This document shows, piece by piece, positions 25,372 to 34,286 of a DNA stretch of 64,000 bases. Position 1 is the stretch's first letter. Each line of letters opens with the position of its first letter. A model generated the notes under the pieces. That model was not told the origin of the DNA and did no database searches. It worked only from the letters and a program-made list of their open reading frames with translations. Source of the DNA: Nonomuraea fuscirosea (GTDB lineage: Bacteria; Actinomycetota; Actinomycetes; Streptosporangiales; Streptosporangiaceae); contig NZ_PVNG01000002.1 in NCBI RefSeq assembly GCF_003001935.1, positions 620,001 to 684,000 of the forward strand, given 5' to 3'. The position numbers and the translations under genes are program-made.

Positions 25372-26487
25372 ATGAGTGACGATATGCTGCGTGCCCCCGC
25401 AGAGGTGAAGTACGCCGAGGAGCTCGACTACCTGGAGTCGATCGACGACGGCCCCAAGCCGTTCTCGTGGCGGCTCAGCCCCCGCATGATCCGGATGTTC
25501 GTGCTCGGCTCCGAGCGCGCCGACGGGATCGACAGGGAGATCCCGCAGAAGTGGTTCGGTGACCGCAGCTTCGTCGAGCGCAGCATCGTGACCCTGGCCT
25601 CCGACCGGGGCCTGCTGCTGATCGGCGACCCGGGCACCGGCAAGAGCTGGCTGGCCGAGCTGCTGTCCGCGGCCATCTGCCGCAACTCCACGCTCGTCGT
25701 CCAGGGCACCGCAGGCACCACCGAGGACCACATCAAATACTCGTGGAACGTCTCCATGGTCATCGCCAAGGGGCAGTCCCGCGAGTCGATGATCCCCTCG
25801 CCGATCATGACGGCGATGGAGGGCGGCGTGATCGGCCGCTTCGAGGAGCTGACCCGCTCCACCAGCGACGTGCAGGACGCGCTCATCTCGATCCTGTCGG
25901 AGAAGTACGTCTCCATCCCCGAGCTCGACGACGACAACATCGTCTTCGCCCAGCCCGGCTTCTCCATCATCGCCACCGCCAACAGCCGCGACCGGGGCGT
26001 CAACGACCTGTCCTCCGCGCTCAAGCGCCGCTTCAACTTCGTCCGCATCCCGGTCGTGACGAACAAGAAGAGCGAGGCGGAGATCGTCCGCTTCCGTACG
26101 GAGGAGCTGCTGCGCCGGCACCGGATCGAGCTGGACCTGCCGCCCACACTGCTGGACATCCTGCTGCAGAGCTTCGCCGACCTGCGTTCGGCGGCGTCCT
26201 CGGCCACCAGCGACGACGACAAGCTGGAGTCGGCGCTGTCCACGGCCGAGCAGATCGGCGTGCTGGAGGACGCCATCCTGCACAGCCACTTCTTCGGCGA
26301 TCGGGTGCTGCGCGCGCAGACGCTGGCCGGGTCGCTGGTCGGCTCGCTGGCCCGGCGCAGCCCCGAGGACCTGGCGATCCTCAACAAGTACTGGCACGGG
26401 GTGGTCGAGCCGCGCAGCAAGAAGGACGGCGGCGAGTGGCCGGAGTTCCTCGAGGGCGGCCGCGAGGCCATCGCCACGCTCTCATGA
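25372..26487 (+). CDS. MoxR-type AAA+ ATPase
   Basis: 371-aa AAA+ ATPase of the MoxR group. Walker A is GDPGTGKS (about 85-92). The Walker B position reads GGVIGRFEELTR, with Phe-Glu-Glu where the usual Asp-Glu pair stands. Sensor 1 is IIATANSRDRG, and the arginine finger lies in SSALKRRFNF. A C-terminal lid follows. Start ATG at 25372 has AGGAGACCGCGA upstream; longer versions overlap the vWA gene. The following gene overlaps by four bases. It would power remodelling of a substrate held by the vWA protein. Confidence 0.92.
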   Translation: MSDDMLRAPAEVKYAEELDYLESIDDGPKPFSWRLSPRMIRMFVLGSERADGIDREIPQKWFGDRSFVERSIVTLASDRGLLLIGDPGTGKSWLAELLSAAICRNSTLVVQGTAGTTEDHIKYSWNVSMVIAKGQSRESMIPSPIMTAMEGGVIGRFEELTRSTSDVQDALISILSEKYVSIPELDDDNIVFAQPGFSIIATANSRDRGVNDLSSALKRRFNFVRIPVVTNKKSEAEIVRFRTEELLRRHRIELDLPPTLLDILLQSFADLRSAASSATSDDDKLESALSTAEQIGVLEDAILHSHFFGDRVLRAQTLAGSLVGSLARRSPEDLAILNKYWHGVVEPRSKKDGGEWPEFLEGGREAIATLS

Positions 26488-29255
26488 TCGACCAGCCGAG
26501 CCCCTTCGGCTCGCTCCGCGAGCAGCTGCTCGGCGCGGCCGAGCAGTTCGCCGAGGGTCCCGTGGCCGTGTCCGGCATCCTGTCGGGCCTGGTGGACGAC
26601 GTGGACCGGGCGCTGCGCGAGGAGCTGGAGATCTTCCCGGTCTGCCACCACTCGCCGGCCTCGGCGCTGGCGATGGTGCGCAGGCTCAGGGAGAAGCAGC
26701 CGAAGGTCATCTACCTGGAGCTCTGCGAGGACCTGCAGCCGCTGCTGACCGAGCTGCGCAACTGCCGGCTGCCGGTGGCGCTGCAGGCGTTCGCGACGGA
26801 CATCGACGGCTTCCCGAAGTCGTGGGCGCCGCTCAGCGTGGTGGCGCCCATCACGGAGGCGTCCGCCGAATACCAGGCCATCTCGTACGCGCTGGAGACC
26901 CCGGGCGTCGAGCTGGTGCTGGTGGACCGCTCGACCGACCACGTCTTCCAGTGGGCTCCGGGAGAGGAGCCGCAGACCGCCGCCAAGGAGGAGGAGGCGG
27001 GCCTGCACGGCGACGCGGTGGGCGTCGAGATCGGCGACCTGCGTCCCCGCTTCGCCGAGCTGGAGGAGCACCTGCTGCACCACGGCAAGGTGCGCCACTG
27101 GTCGGAGTGGTGGGACCAGTACGTCGAGCAGCCGCTGTCCGGAGCCGACTACGAGACCTACCGCCAGGTCATGGTGCTGATCGGCAGCCTGTTCCGCCGG
27201 CTCGGCCCCGGCGGCGGCCGGCTGGCCGTGGACGAGGACCGCGAGCGCTACATGTGGACCAGGATGCGCGAGCACCTGTCCGCCTCGGGCGCCGACGCCG
27301 CCGACTGCCTGTACGTGTGCGGCGCCTTCCACGCCGCCAGTCACGTCGAGCAGTTCGGCGTCAGGTCCGAGGCGCCGTTCGAGATCAGCCCGCGCACCGG
27401 CACCAAGTGGCTGTACGGCCTCATCCCGTCCAGCCACTCGGCCATCGAGGCGCAGTTCGGGCTGGCCCCCGGCTCGGTCTCGATCGCGGCGGCGACCTGG
27501 TCCAAGGCGCTCACCCGCGGCAAGCTGACCCCGTTCCAGCTCCAAGGCCAGAAGGGCGCGCGCAAGCGCCCGGCCAAGCTGCCGGCGCCCGTCCCGCAGG
27601 GTGACGTGGCCGACAAGCTGACCGGGTTCCTGTCCAGCCCGCCGGCCCTCGACGCGCTAGACGAGGCCGAGCTGCTCGGCTGGTCGGTGGACATCGTCCG
27701 GCTGGCCCGGCGCAACGGCTACCTGGCCAGCACCGCCGACGCGATCGCGGTCTACGAGACCTCGATCCTGCTGGCGGGCATGCGCAACCGGGCCAGGCCG
27801 ACCCCGTACGACTTCCAGGACGCCGCCGTCACCTGCATCGAGAAGGACTCGGTGCCCGGGCGGCGCGACGTGCGGCGGTTGTGCGAGATCCTGCTCGGCG
27901 GCGACCGCGTCGGCGAGGTCGGCTACGACGCGCTGCCGCCGCTGGCCAGGAACGTCTACGACCGGCTCGCGCCGCTCGGGCTCGACCTGGAGAAGCGCAC
28001 GATCCAGCGGGCGCTGCTCAACCTGCAGGCGGAGCCCGACCTGGTGCCCTGCTCCGACCTGCTGTGGATGCTGCGCCACCTGCTGCCGTCCGACGCGGTC
28101 CGGCCCATCATGGGCGAGCGCAAGCTGGGCGAACGCTCGATCCAGGAGAGCTGGGACCTGTCGTTCGGCAAGCACCAGCGCTCGATCATCGAGCTCGGCT
28201 ACGAGGGCGTCACCATCGAGCAGGTGCTGGAGCAGCGGCTGCGGCGCAAGGTGTGGGACCAGAAGGCCACCGCGGCCGTCGCGCTGGCGGCGGTCGAGGA
28301 CGCGATCCTGTTCCTCGGCAGCCGGCGCTTCGCCGACGAGCTCGGCGCGCGGGCGGTGGAGCTGCTCGCGGCCGAACGCACCGTGGACGACGCGCCGGAG
28401 GTGCTGCGCCGGATCCGGCGGCTGATGGCCTACTACCGGTCGGCCGAGCCGGAGCTGCCCGCCTGGTGCGAGGCGTTCGCGACCAGCGGATACGCCCACT
28501 ACTGCACGCTGCTGCCGACGGCCTTCGTGGACGACGACACCGGGGTGCGGCAGGTGTCGGCCATGCTCGGGTTCCTGTTCTCGATGGAGAGCCTCGCGCT
28601 GGCGCTCGGCTGCGACCGGGCTCAGCTGGAGCTGGCGGTGCAGCAGTCGCATCCGGAGGCGCCGGCCAAGGTGGCGCTGCTGTGGGCGGCCCGGCACCAG
28701 CTCGGGCTGCTGCCGCTGGCCGAGCTGCGCTCGCGCGCGGACGAGCTGCTGGCCAACCCGCTGGTCATCCCGTCGTTCCCGCAGTACATCATCGGGTTCG
28801 TGCAGGCCATGGAGCCGGTGCCGCAGTTGTCGGGGTTCGTGGTGGAGGTGATCTCCAAGGCGTTCGGCCGGCTGCCCGACGGCGTGCTGCTGCCCTGGCT
28901 GCCCAAGCTGATCACCACGCTGCGCGAGGGGGCGGCGGAGCTGGTGCCGGTGCTCGTCCGCGAGGCCGGGCGCACGTTCCCCGGCTCGCTGACCGCCGCC
29001 GACACCTGGACGCCGCCCTGGGAGTCCCGTCCCCAGCCGGCCTCGGCCGCCGGCGCCGCTCCGATGGCGTCGGGGCCGGTGGCCGAGTTGCTGCTGGCGC
29101 ATCCGGCCGCGTGTGACGCGGTGGCCGGGGTGCTCGGGTGCGCGGGCGAGTGGGCCGCGCCCGGCGCCGGGCCGGCCGACGGGCATCCCGAGGTGAGCGC
29201 GCTGCTGGACGGGCATCCGGAGGCGGCGCTGGCGCTGGCGGGCCTGCTGTCCTGA
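26484..29255 (+). CDS. Large DUF5682-like protein, likely effector or client of the MoxR/vWA module
   Basis: 923-aa protein whose N-terminal 300 residues match what I know of DUF5682: FPVCHHSPASALAMVRRL (HH at about 55-56), VIYLELCEDL (Glu 79), and YVCGAFHAASH near 277-287. The His/Glu pattern resembles the ChaN/EreA/TraB-TIKI class of putative hydrolases, so a hydrolytic effector is possible. The remaining 600 residues are helical and repeat-like, with no motif I can name. No signal peptide is present. It ends at a hairpin terminator and is convergent with the PepSY gene. The four-base overlap with moxR shows that it belongs to the same machine. Confidence 0.75.
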   Translation: MIDQPSPFGSLREQLLGAAEQFAEGPVAVSGILSGLVDDVDRALREELEIFPVCHHSPASALAMVRRLREKQPKVIYLELCEDLQPLLTELRNCRLPVALQAFATDIDGFPKSWAPLSVVAPITEASAEYQAISYALETPGVELVLVDRSTDHVFQWAPGEEPQTAAKEEEAGLHGDAVGVEIGDLRPRFAELEEHLLHHGKVRHWSEWWDQYVEQPLSGADYETYRQVMVLIGSLFRRLGPGGGRLAVDEDRERYMWTRMREHLSASGADAADCLYVCGAFHAASHVEQFGVRSEAPFEISPRTGTKWLYGLIPSSHSAIEAQFGLAPGSVSIAAATWSKALTRGKLTPFQLQGQKGARKRPAKLPAPVPQGDVADKLTGFLSSPPALDALDEAELLGWSVDIVRLARRNGYLASTADAIAVYETSILLAGMRNRARPTPYDFQDAAVTCIEKDSVPGRRDVRRLCEILLGGDRVGEVGYDALPPLARNVYDRLAPLGLDLEKRTIQRALLNLQAEPDLVPCSDLLWMLRHLLPSDAVRPIMGERKLGERSIQESWDLSFGKHQRSIIELGYEGVTIEQVLEQRLRRKVWDQKATAAVALAAVEDAILFLGSRRFADELGARAVELLAAERTVDDAPEVLRRIRRLMAYYRSAEPELPAWCEAFATSGYAHYCTLLPTAFVDDDTGVRQVSAMLGFLFSMESLALALGCDRAQLELAVQQSHPEAPAKVALLWAARHQLGLLPLAELRSRADELLANPLVIPSFPQYIIGFVQAMEPVPQLSGFVVEVISKAFGRLPDGVLLPWLPKLITTLREGAAELVPVLVREAGRTFPGSLTAADTWTPPWESRPQPASAAGAAPMASGPVAELLLAHPAACDAVAGVLGCAGEWAAPGAGPADGHPEVSALLDGHPEAALALAGLLS

Positions 29256-29276
29256 CCCGCCGCGCCGCTGACCGCT

Positions 29277-29309
29277 GGGCGCGGCCCCGTTCAGAACGGG
29301 ACCGCGCCC
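29277..29309. terminator. Bidirectional hairpin terminator
   Basis: GGGCGCGGCCCCGTTC (29277-29292) pairs with GAACGGGACCGCGCCC (29294-29309) with one mismatch. It sits between the DUF5682-like gene and the convergent PepSY gene, ending both. Confidence 0.75.
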
Positions 29310-29322
29310 GGCATCGGCGGTG

Positions 29323-30849
29323 TCAGCCGAACACGCGGGCCAGCTTGGGGATGCGGCGCAGGACGAGCCAGTCCACCAGCAGCACCACGATCATCGTCAC
29401 CCCGGCCAGCGGGAACAGCAGTCCCAGCACCGCCATGATGGCCATCACCCCGTAGGCCGTGCGCCGGTCCGTGGCGCGGGCGGGGGCGCCGGCGCGGCCA
29501 CGCGGGCGGCGCTTCCACCACATCCACGTCCCCGTGACCACGAGCGTGATGATCGTCAGGCAGGCGCTCAGCATCACGAGCAGGTTCACCACGCCGTACC
29601 TGCGGCCCTCGTGCAGCGCGACGCCCTGCTCGACGGCCTTGGCCAGCACGCCGTACTCGTCCCAGCCGTACGAGGTCAGCACCTTCCCGCTGTACTGGTC
29701 GACGTGCAGGGTCTGCGCGTCCGCCGGGTCGCGGCGGGGGTCGGTCACGATCGTGTAGACGCCCTCGGGCCCGTCCGGCAGCAGCACCTTGACGTCGCAT
29801 TCGGCCGGCGGGCACCTCCGGATCGCCGGCCGGGCGGCGGCCAGGGCGTTCTCGACGGGCAGCGCTCCCGGCTGCAGCACGCCGTGCGCCGCGCCGTGCC
29901 CGGCGTGCGCGTCGCCGGACGTGTCGCCGGGCGTGTTGCCAGACGTGTCGCCAGACGTGTTGTCTGGCGTGTTGTCTGATGGGGGCACGGGCAGCCGCTC
30001 GGCCGCCCACGGCACCTTGGCGTCGGGGTTGGCCGACAGGTCGCCGGACAGGGGGGTGGAGGTGTTGGGGTAGTCGTCGGCGCTCGGGTACGTCGAGCCG
30101 GTGCCCGCCTCGATGCGCTGCAGCCCGTCACCCCACACGCCCGACCACGGCAGGCCGGAGAGCACGAGGAACACGACCACCGCGCCCCCGCCGATCCCGG
30201 CCGTGACGTGCAGCCGGCGCAGTTTCGCCCGCCCGTTCCGCACCTTCCTGACCGGCGCCCCCTTGACCCGCTTGCGCCGGCCGCCCCACCACAGGTACGT
30301 GCCGGTCGCGGCCAGGATCAGCGCCCAGCAGGCGGCGATCTCCACGACCCGGTCGCCGGCCGTCCCTGACATCAGCTCGCCGTGGATCGTGCGCACGACG
30401 CGCATGAACGTGGCCGCGTCGTCGATCTCCCCGACCACCTGCGCCGTGCCGGGATTGACGTAGACCGAGATGCCCTGGGCGAAGGGGCCGGTGTCGGTGC
30501 CCTGAAGGATGACGCGGGTGGTGCGGTCGGGGGACGTGGGCGGGATGACGGACATGACGGGCGTGCCCGGACGTACCTGCTGGGCGGCGGTGATCTGCTC
30601 CGACAGGGGGCGCGCCGTGGCGGCGGGTTCGGCCAGCGTGCGGACGTCCTGGTAACGCCACTCCTCGAAGGGCTCCTTGAACAGGTAGATCGAGCCGGTG
30701 ATCGCCAGCACGAGCAGGACGGGGGCGACGAAGAGGCCGGCGTAGAAGTGCCAGCGCCAGACGACCCGGTAGCGCTGGGAGGCGGACGGCGTCGGCGGAG
30801 GTGAGGGGACGGGTGCGGTGGCTTCCGTGCGTGTTTCGACCGAGGTCAT
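29323..30849 (-). CDS. PepSY-associated transmembrane protein
   Basis: 508-aa membrane protein of the PepSY_TM family, often tied to iron or copper reduction and uptake. It has an early helix (WHFYAGLFVAPVLLVLAITGSIYL) with conserved His in FYAGL context, PepSY segments (ISVYVNPGTAQVVGE, TLHVDQYSGKVLTSYGW), and further helices near 185, 225, 430 and 470. An extracytoplasmic linker carries repeats of DNTSGDTSG type and a His-rich AHAGHGAAHG, perhaps metal-binding. The ATG at 30849 has GGAGC 7 nt upstream. It may form a unit with the membrane protein at 31129. Confidence 0.85.
   Translation of the reverse strand: MTSVETRTEATAPVPSPPPTPSASQRYRVVWRWHFYAGLFVAPVLLVLAITGSIYLFKEPFEEWRYQDVRTLAEPAATARPLSEQITAAQQVRPGTPVMSVIPPTSPDRTTRVILQGTDTGPFAQGISVYVNPGTAQVVGEIDDAATFMRVVRTIHGELMSGTAGDRVVEIAACWALILAATGTYLWWGGRRKRVKGAPVRKVRNGRAKLRRLHVTAGIGGGAVVVFLVLSGLPWSGVWGDGLQRIEAGTGSTYPSADDYPNTSTPLSGDLSANPDAKVPWAAERLPVPPSDNTPDNTSGDTSGNTPGDTSGDAHAGHGAAHGVLQPGALPVENALAAARPAIRRCPPAECDVKVLLPDGPEGVYTIVTDPRRDPADAQTLHVDQYSGKVLTSYGWDEYGVLAKAVEQGVALHEGRRYGVVNLLVMLSACLTIITLVVTGTWMWWKRRPRGRAGAPARATDRRTAYGVMAIMAVLGLLFPLAGVTMIVVLLVDWLVLRRIPKLARVFG
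29921..29990. repeat. 15-bp repeats in the PepSY linker
   Basis: Five or six degenerate copies of a roughly 15-bp unit (gccagacgtgtcgcc) encode the repeated Asp-Thr-Ser-Gly linker of the PepSY protein, just before its His-rich segment. Confidence 0.7.
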
Positions 30850-30930
30850 GAAGGGCTCCGTTCCGTCCGGCGCGCATGGCTGAACGAGAGCGCGCCGAGA
30901 TCGGGCAAGGGGGGACCGCGTGGAGGGGAC

Positions 30931-31015
30931 GTATGCGCCGGAACCGGGCGACAAGGGGTCGCGCGGAGCCGGCGTGCGCGCCGGAACCGGCGACTGGCTG
31001 TCGCGCGGGGCCGGC
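30931..31015. repeat. 42-43-bp tandem repeat upstream of the PepSY gene
   Basis: Two nearly identical copies (30931-30973, 30974-31015) plus a partial third share the core GCGCCGGAACCGG and TCGCGCGG(A/G)GCCGGC. They fill most of the 279-bp gap 30850-31128, which otherwise shows no gene. A role in expression of the PepSY gene is possible but not shown. Confidence 0.75.
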
Positions 31016-31128
31016 GTACGTGCCGAATCCAGGCAGGGAACCGTGCGGCGGGTATACAGGCTCGTGCCTGCGCCGCCGGCGGAGGTACCCGGCGAGAAGG
31101 TGCGGCCGGGCACCGACAAGAGGTCGGG

Positions 31129-31785
31129 TCAGTCCGGTCCCGGGCAGGGCGGTCCCCTGCGGCACAGAGCCCAGGCCAGCACCTGGGAGTCGCGGATCTT
31201 CGCGCGGTCCGCCGCGATCGGGCGGGCGACACGGGCGTACGCCGGGGGTGCGGCGGAGCGGGCGATCAGCAGCGCCCACAGCAGCTCGCGCACCGAGCAG
31301 CCGAGCAACAACAGCAGGGCGGCCAGCGCCGTCTCACCGCGATCGAGCCACCATGCCGACACCGCCGCGACCAGGGCGTGGGCCAGCAGCATGCCCGCCC
31401 AGGCGAACAGGCCGTCCTCGTGGTGGCCGGCGAGCAGGTGCGAGCCGTGCTCGCCGCCGCCGGGGGACAGTGCGGAGAAAAGGGAGGATTCGCCCGACGT
31501 GAACAGCTGGTGCATCCCGTACTGGGCGGCGAAGGAGGCGGTGAGCAGCATGCCGGGGGAGCGTCTGCGGCGGGCCAGCACGTACGCGCCCGCCGCCGTC
31601 ACCGCCGTGGCCGCCAGCACGGTCCCGAGACCGGCGATCGGCCCGCCGGCCAGCACGTGCATGCCCAGCGCCGCGAGCACGCAGACGGCCGCGAACACCG
31701 CCGCCCGCAGCCCGCGCAAGCCGGGCCGGCCGGCCTGCGCGGTGTCCCTGCTGCCGGTGCCGCGTCCTTTCTGGTCGGGGCTCAT
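31129..31785 (-). CDS. Multi-pass membrane protein with His-rich loop
   Basis: 218-aa protein, not assignable to a named family. About five membrane segments are visible (LRAAVFAAVCVLAALGMHVLA, IAGLGTVLAATAVTAAGAYVLA, MLLTASFAAQYGMHQLF, and two more). Between helices 3 and 4 lies a loop with GGGEHGSHLLAGHHEDG, a likely metal-binding cluster. The C-terminus ends in a Cys/Pro tail (CRRGPPCPGPD). With the PepSY protein downstream on the same strand, a role in copper or iron handling is a fair inference. Confidence 0.65.
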   Translation of the reverse strand: MSPDQKGRGTGSRDTAQAGRPGLRGLRAAVFAAVCVLAALGMHVLAGGPIAGLGTVLAATAVTAAGAYVLARRRRSPGMLLTASFAAQYGMHQLFTSGESSLFSALSPGGGEHGSHLLAGHHEDGLFAWAGMLLAHALVAAVSAWWLDRGETALAALLLLLGCSVRELLWALLIARSAAPPAYARVARPIAADRAKIRDSQVLAWALCRRGPPCPGPD

Positions 31786-31940
31786 GCGCGTTCACCGCTC
31801 ACACCGACAGATACGGCGGGTTCGCGGGCGCGGTTCACCCAACGCGACGGACCTTCGGATCAGCGCCCGCCCTTGGCCGGGGCCAAGGGAGCGAAGTCAC
31901 GCCTTCGCGGGAACGAAGGCGCAGGTGAGACCGGTTACGG

Positions 31941-32909
31941 TCACTGGGCGCCGTACACCAGTTTGGGCGGCCTGCCGCCGTAAAGCTGACTGACGGTGAC
32001 GAAGCGGTAGCCGCGCTTGGACAGGGTCCGCAGAATCCGCGGCATCGCCCGCACCGTCGACGGGTGGATGTCGTGGAACAGGATGACGCTGCCGGGCCGC
32101 ACCGACTTGAGCGCCTTACGGGCCACCTTGGCGCTGTCGCGCAGGCGCCAGTCCAGGGTGTCCAGGCTCCACATCACGATGGGGCGTCTGGTCTGATGGC
32201 GGACGGCCGCGTTGAACGCCCCGTACGGCGGCCGGACGAGCTTCGGCCGGACCCCGATGACCGCCTTGATCGCCTGGTCGGTACGGGCGAGCTGCGACCG
32301 CACCCGGACGGCGGACAGCTTCGTCAGGTCCGGGTGCGACCAGGTGTGGCTGCCGATCTCGTGCCCCGCCGCGTACGTCCTGCGCACGATGCCCGGGCTC
32401 GCGGCGACGTTCTGGCCGACGACGAAGAACGTGGCCCGCGCCCGGTGGTCCGCCAGGTGACGCAGCAGCGCGTCCGTGTAGCGGCCCGGCCCGTCGTCGA
32501 ACGTGAGCGCCACGCACTTGACCCGGCGGCAGTCGACGGGCCTGGCCTGCTCGGCGGTGACGCCGTCGATCGCGGCCGGCACCGGCGCGATCGAGGCCGC
32601 CCCCGCCACCTCCACCGCCCCCGTCGCCCTCGCCCACGCAGCCCGCACGGCCACCGATAACGCGCCCGGCGACACCCCGCCCTCGGCCTGCCGTGTCTCG
32701 GGCTGGGCGGAGTCCGGTGTCATACCCCCCACGCCCAGCCCTGCCACCGCGCTGACCTGCGCTGCTCCCGACGTGGCCCTTCCCGGGTCCGGGGTGATGG
32801 TCAGGTAGCCGCAGGCAGCCGTCACCAGAGCGGCTGCGGTGAGTAGTCGCGTCGTCCCCCGCCGCGCCCCGGCCCCTGCGGGCGGGCGCGGCTTCGTGCC
32901 GATGTTCAT
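31941..32909 (-). CDS. NodB-type polysaccharide deacetylase (CE4)
   Basis: 322-aa exported CE4 deacetylase acting on N-acetylated polysaccharide such as peptidoglycan or chitin oligomers. The five CE4 motifs are present: TFDDGPG (metal Asp pair), SHTWSHPDL (His ligands), RPPYGAFN, SLDTLDW, and ILFHDIH. The N-terminus has a membrane anchor or signal segment (TRLLTAAALVTAACGYLTI); the Cys is not in a convincing lipobox. Start ATG at 32909 follows GAGGGGGCAGAA; longer readings lack such a site. It might modify cell wall, or work with the chitinase at 9860, but there is no operon link. Confidence 0.92.
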   Translation of the reverse strand: MNIGTKPRPPAGAGARRGTTRLLTAAALVTAACGYLTITPDPGRATSGAAQVSAVAGLGVGGMTPDSAQPETRQAEGGVSPGALSVAVRAAWARATGAVEVAGAASIAPVPAAIDGVTAEQARPVDCRRVKCVALTFDDGPGRYTDALLRHLADHRARATFFVVGQNVAASPGIVRRTYAAGHEIGSHTWSHPDLTKLSAVRVRSQLARTDQAIKAVIGVRPKLVRPPYGAFNAAVRHQTRRPIVMWSLDTLDWRLRDSAKVARKALKSVRPGSVILFHDIHPSTVRAMPRILRTLSKRGYRFVTVSQLYGGRPPKLVYGAQ

Positions 32910-33280
32910 TTCTGCCCCCTCGCGCACCGCCCCCGGTGCGCCCCCTGAGCGACGACCCCGGCGAGCGCCAGGATCGTTCCAAGGTGTTGGACTGCCGCCG
33001 TTCGCACCTGGTTCGCGGAAAGCCGCTTTCCGGATGAAGCGGTCGGTGAGGGGACGCCATGCCGACCGGCTCACCGAGCCTGCCTGCCGTACCGCCCCAT
33101 CGTCGTGGTCGGCGGGAACACGGGTGCGGCGGCACCGTCGGCGGGGTTCATCCCGGTGAAGACCAGCCGGGTCCCGGCTCGACCACGGTGTGGATCAACC
33201 CCGCCGCCTGGGCCGCGTCCGCCTGCTCCGCCGCCCTTCGGACTCCTGCCGGACCCCTCAGACGACTGAACTGAACCCGG
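32910..33280. other. Intergenic region, no gene seen
   Basis: 371 bp between two minus-strand genes. Short open frames exist on both strands, but none has a ribosome binding site with a sensible start or a recognisable product. It should hold the deacetylase promoter. I see no strong palindrome. Confidence 0.6.
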
Positions 33281-34174
33281 TCAGGTGTGGCCGACCTCGC
33301 GCAGCCCCGCCAGGGCCGCCTCGGCGAAGGCCGTGACGACCTCGCCGCCCTGCACCGGCGGCCACACCACCGAGGTGGACCAGGTCAGCCGGGGCTCGTC
33401 GATGGGCCGCCAGACCAGGCCGGCCGGCAGCTCGTCGTAGGGCTCCTCGTTGAGGTGCGCGCCGAGGCCCGACAGGACCAGGCCGTGCACGAAGTGGGGG
33501 TTGCGCGCGTGCCGGATGGCGCTGGGCAGGAAGCCGTTGTCGCGGCACGCCTCCAGCATGTGGTCGTAGAGGTGCGGCGCCATGTCGCGGGGGAAGATCA
33601 CCAGGGGTGAGCCGGCGAGCGTGCGCAGGCGTACCTCGTCCTGCTGGGCCGCGTGGTGGTCGCCGGGCAGGACCACGCCCAGCCTGCGGTGCACCACCTG
33701 GCTCGACTCCAGCCCGACGGTGTCGCAGGGGTGGCGGACCAGGCCCGCGTCCAGCTCCTCCGCGCGCAGCTTGGCGAGCTGGCCGGCGGTGGTCAGCTCG
33801 TGCAGCTCCAGCAGCACGTCGGGAACGCGCCCGGTGAACCCGGCGACCAGGGTCCGCAGCGCCATCGGCGTCGTGTCGGGCGGCACGCCGGCGCGCAGCA
33901 CGCCCGAGGCGCCGGGACGGATGCGGCGCATGGCCTCGCGGGCGGCGTCGGCCCGGTCGAGCACGCCCCGGGCGTGCTCCAGCAACAGCGCGCCGGCCTC
34001 GGTCAGCGTGACGCGGTGCGGGTTGCGGTCGAAGAGGCGCACGCCGAGGTGACGTTCGAGGTCGCGGATGCGCTGGGACAGCGGCGGCTGCGCCATGTGC
34101 AGCCGCTCCGCCGCCCGGCCGAAGTGCAACTCCTCGGCCACGGCGACGAAGTAACGCAGGTGGCGTAGCTCCAT
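33281..34174 (-). CDS. LysR-family transcriptional regulator
   Basis: 297-aa LysR regulator. The N-terminal helix-turn-helix reads LRYFVAVAEELHFGRAAERL then LSQRIRDLERHLGVRLF; the effector domain follows (GVPPDTTPMALRTLVAGF). Start ATG at 34174 has GTGAGG 4-9 nt upstream. It is divergent from the enoyl-CoA hydratase operon and very probably controls it in response to an acid or acyl-CoA from that pathway. Confidence 0.92.
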   Translation of the reverse strand: MELRHLRYFVAVAEELHFGRAAERLHMAQPPLSQRIRDLERHLGVRLFDRNPHRVTLTEAGALLLEHARGVLDRADAAREAMRRIRPGASGVLRAGVPPDTTPMALRTLVAGFTGRVPDVLLELHELTTAGQLAKLRAEELDAGLVRHPCDTVGLESSQVVHRRLGVVLPGDHHAAQQDEVRLRTLAGSPLVIFPRDMAPHLYDHMLEACRDNGFLPSAIRHARNPHFVHGLVLSGLGAHLNEEPYDELPAGLVWRPIDEPRLTWSTSVVWPPVQGGEVVTAFAEAALAGLREVGHT

Positions 34175-34286
34175 CGGCCTCACCATATCGCTCTGGTATG
34201 GCCAAGGGTCCGCATTGATGTTGGCCACGCTGCCCGCACACCTGGTTGTATCCCCGGCAAGCCTGTTGACCTGCGAAGGGATGCTC

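Noticed and set aside
25743..26483. Upstream extension of the DUF5682-like frame
   Set aside because: It overlaps the MoxR gene in another phase and lacks family similarity. The ATG at 26484 overlapping the MoxR stop is the natural start.
33059..33274. 71-codon open frame in the gap before the LysR gene
   Set aside because: No ribosome binding site and no recognisable product; composition is like random GC-rich DNA.
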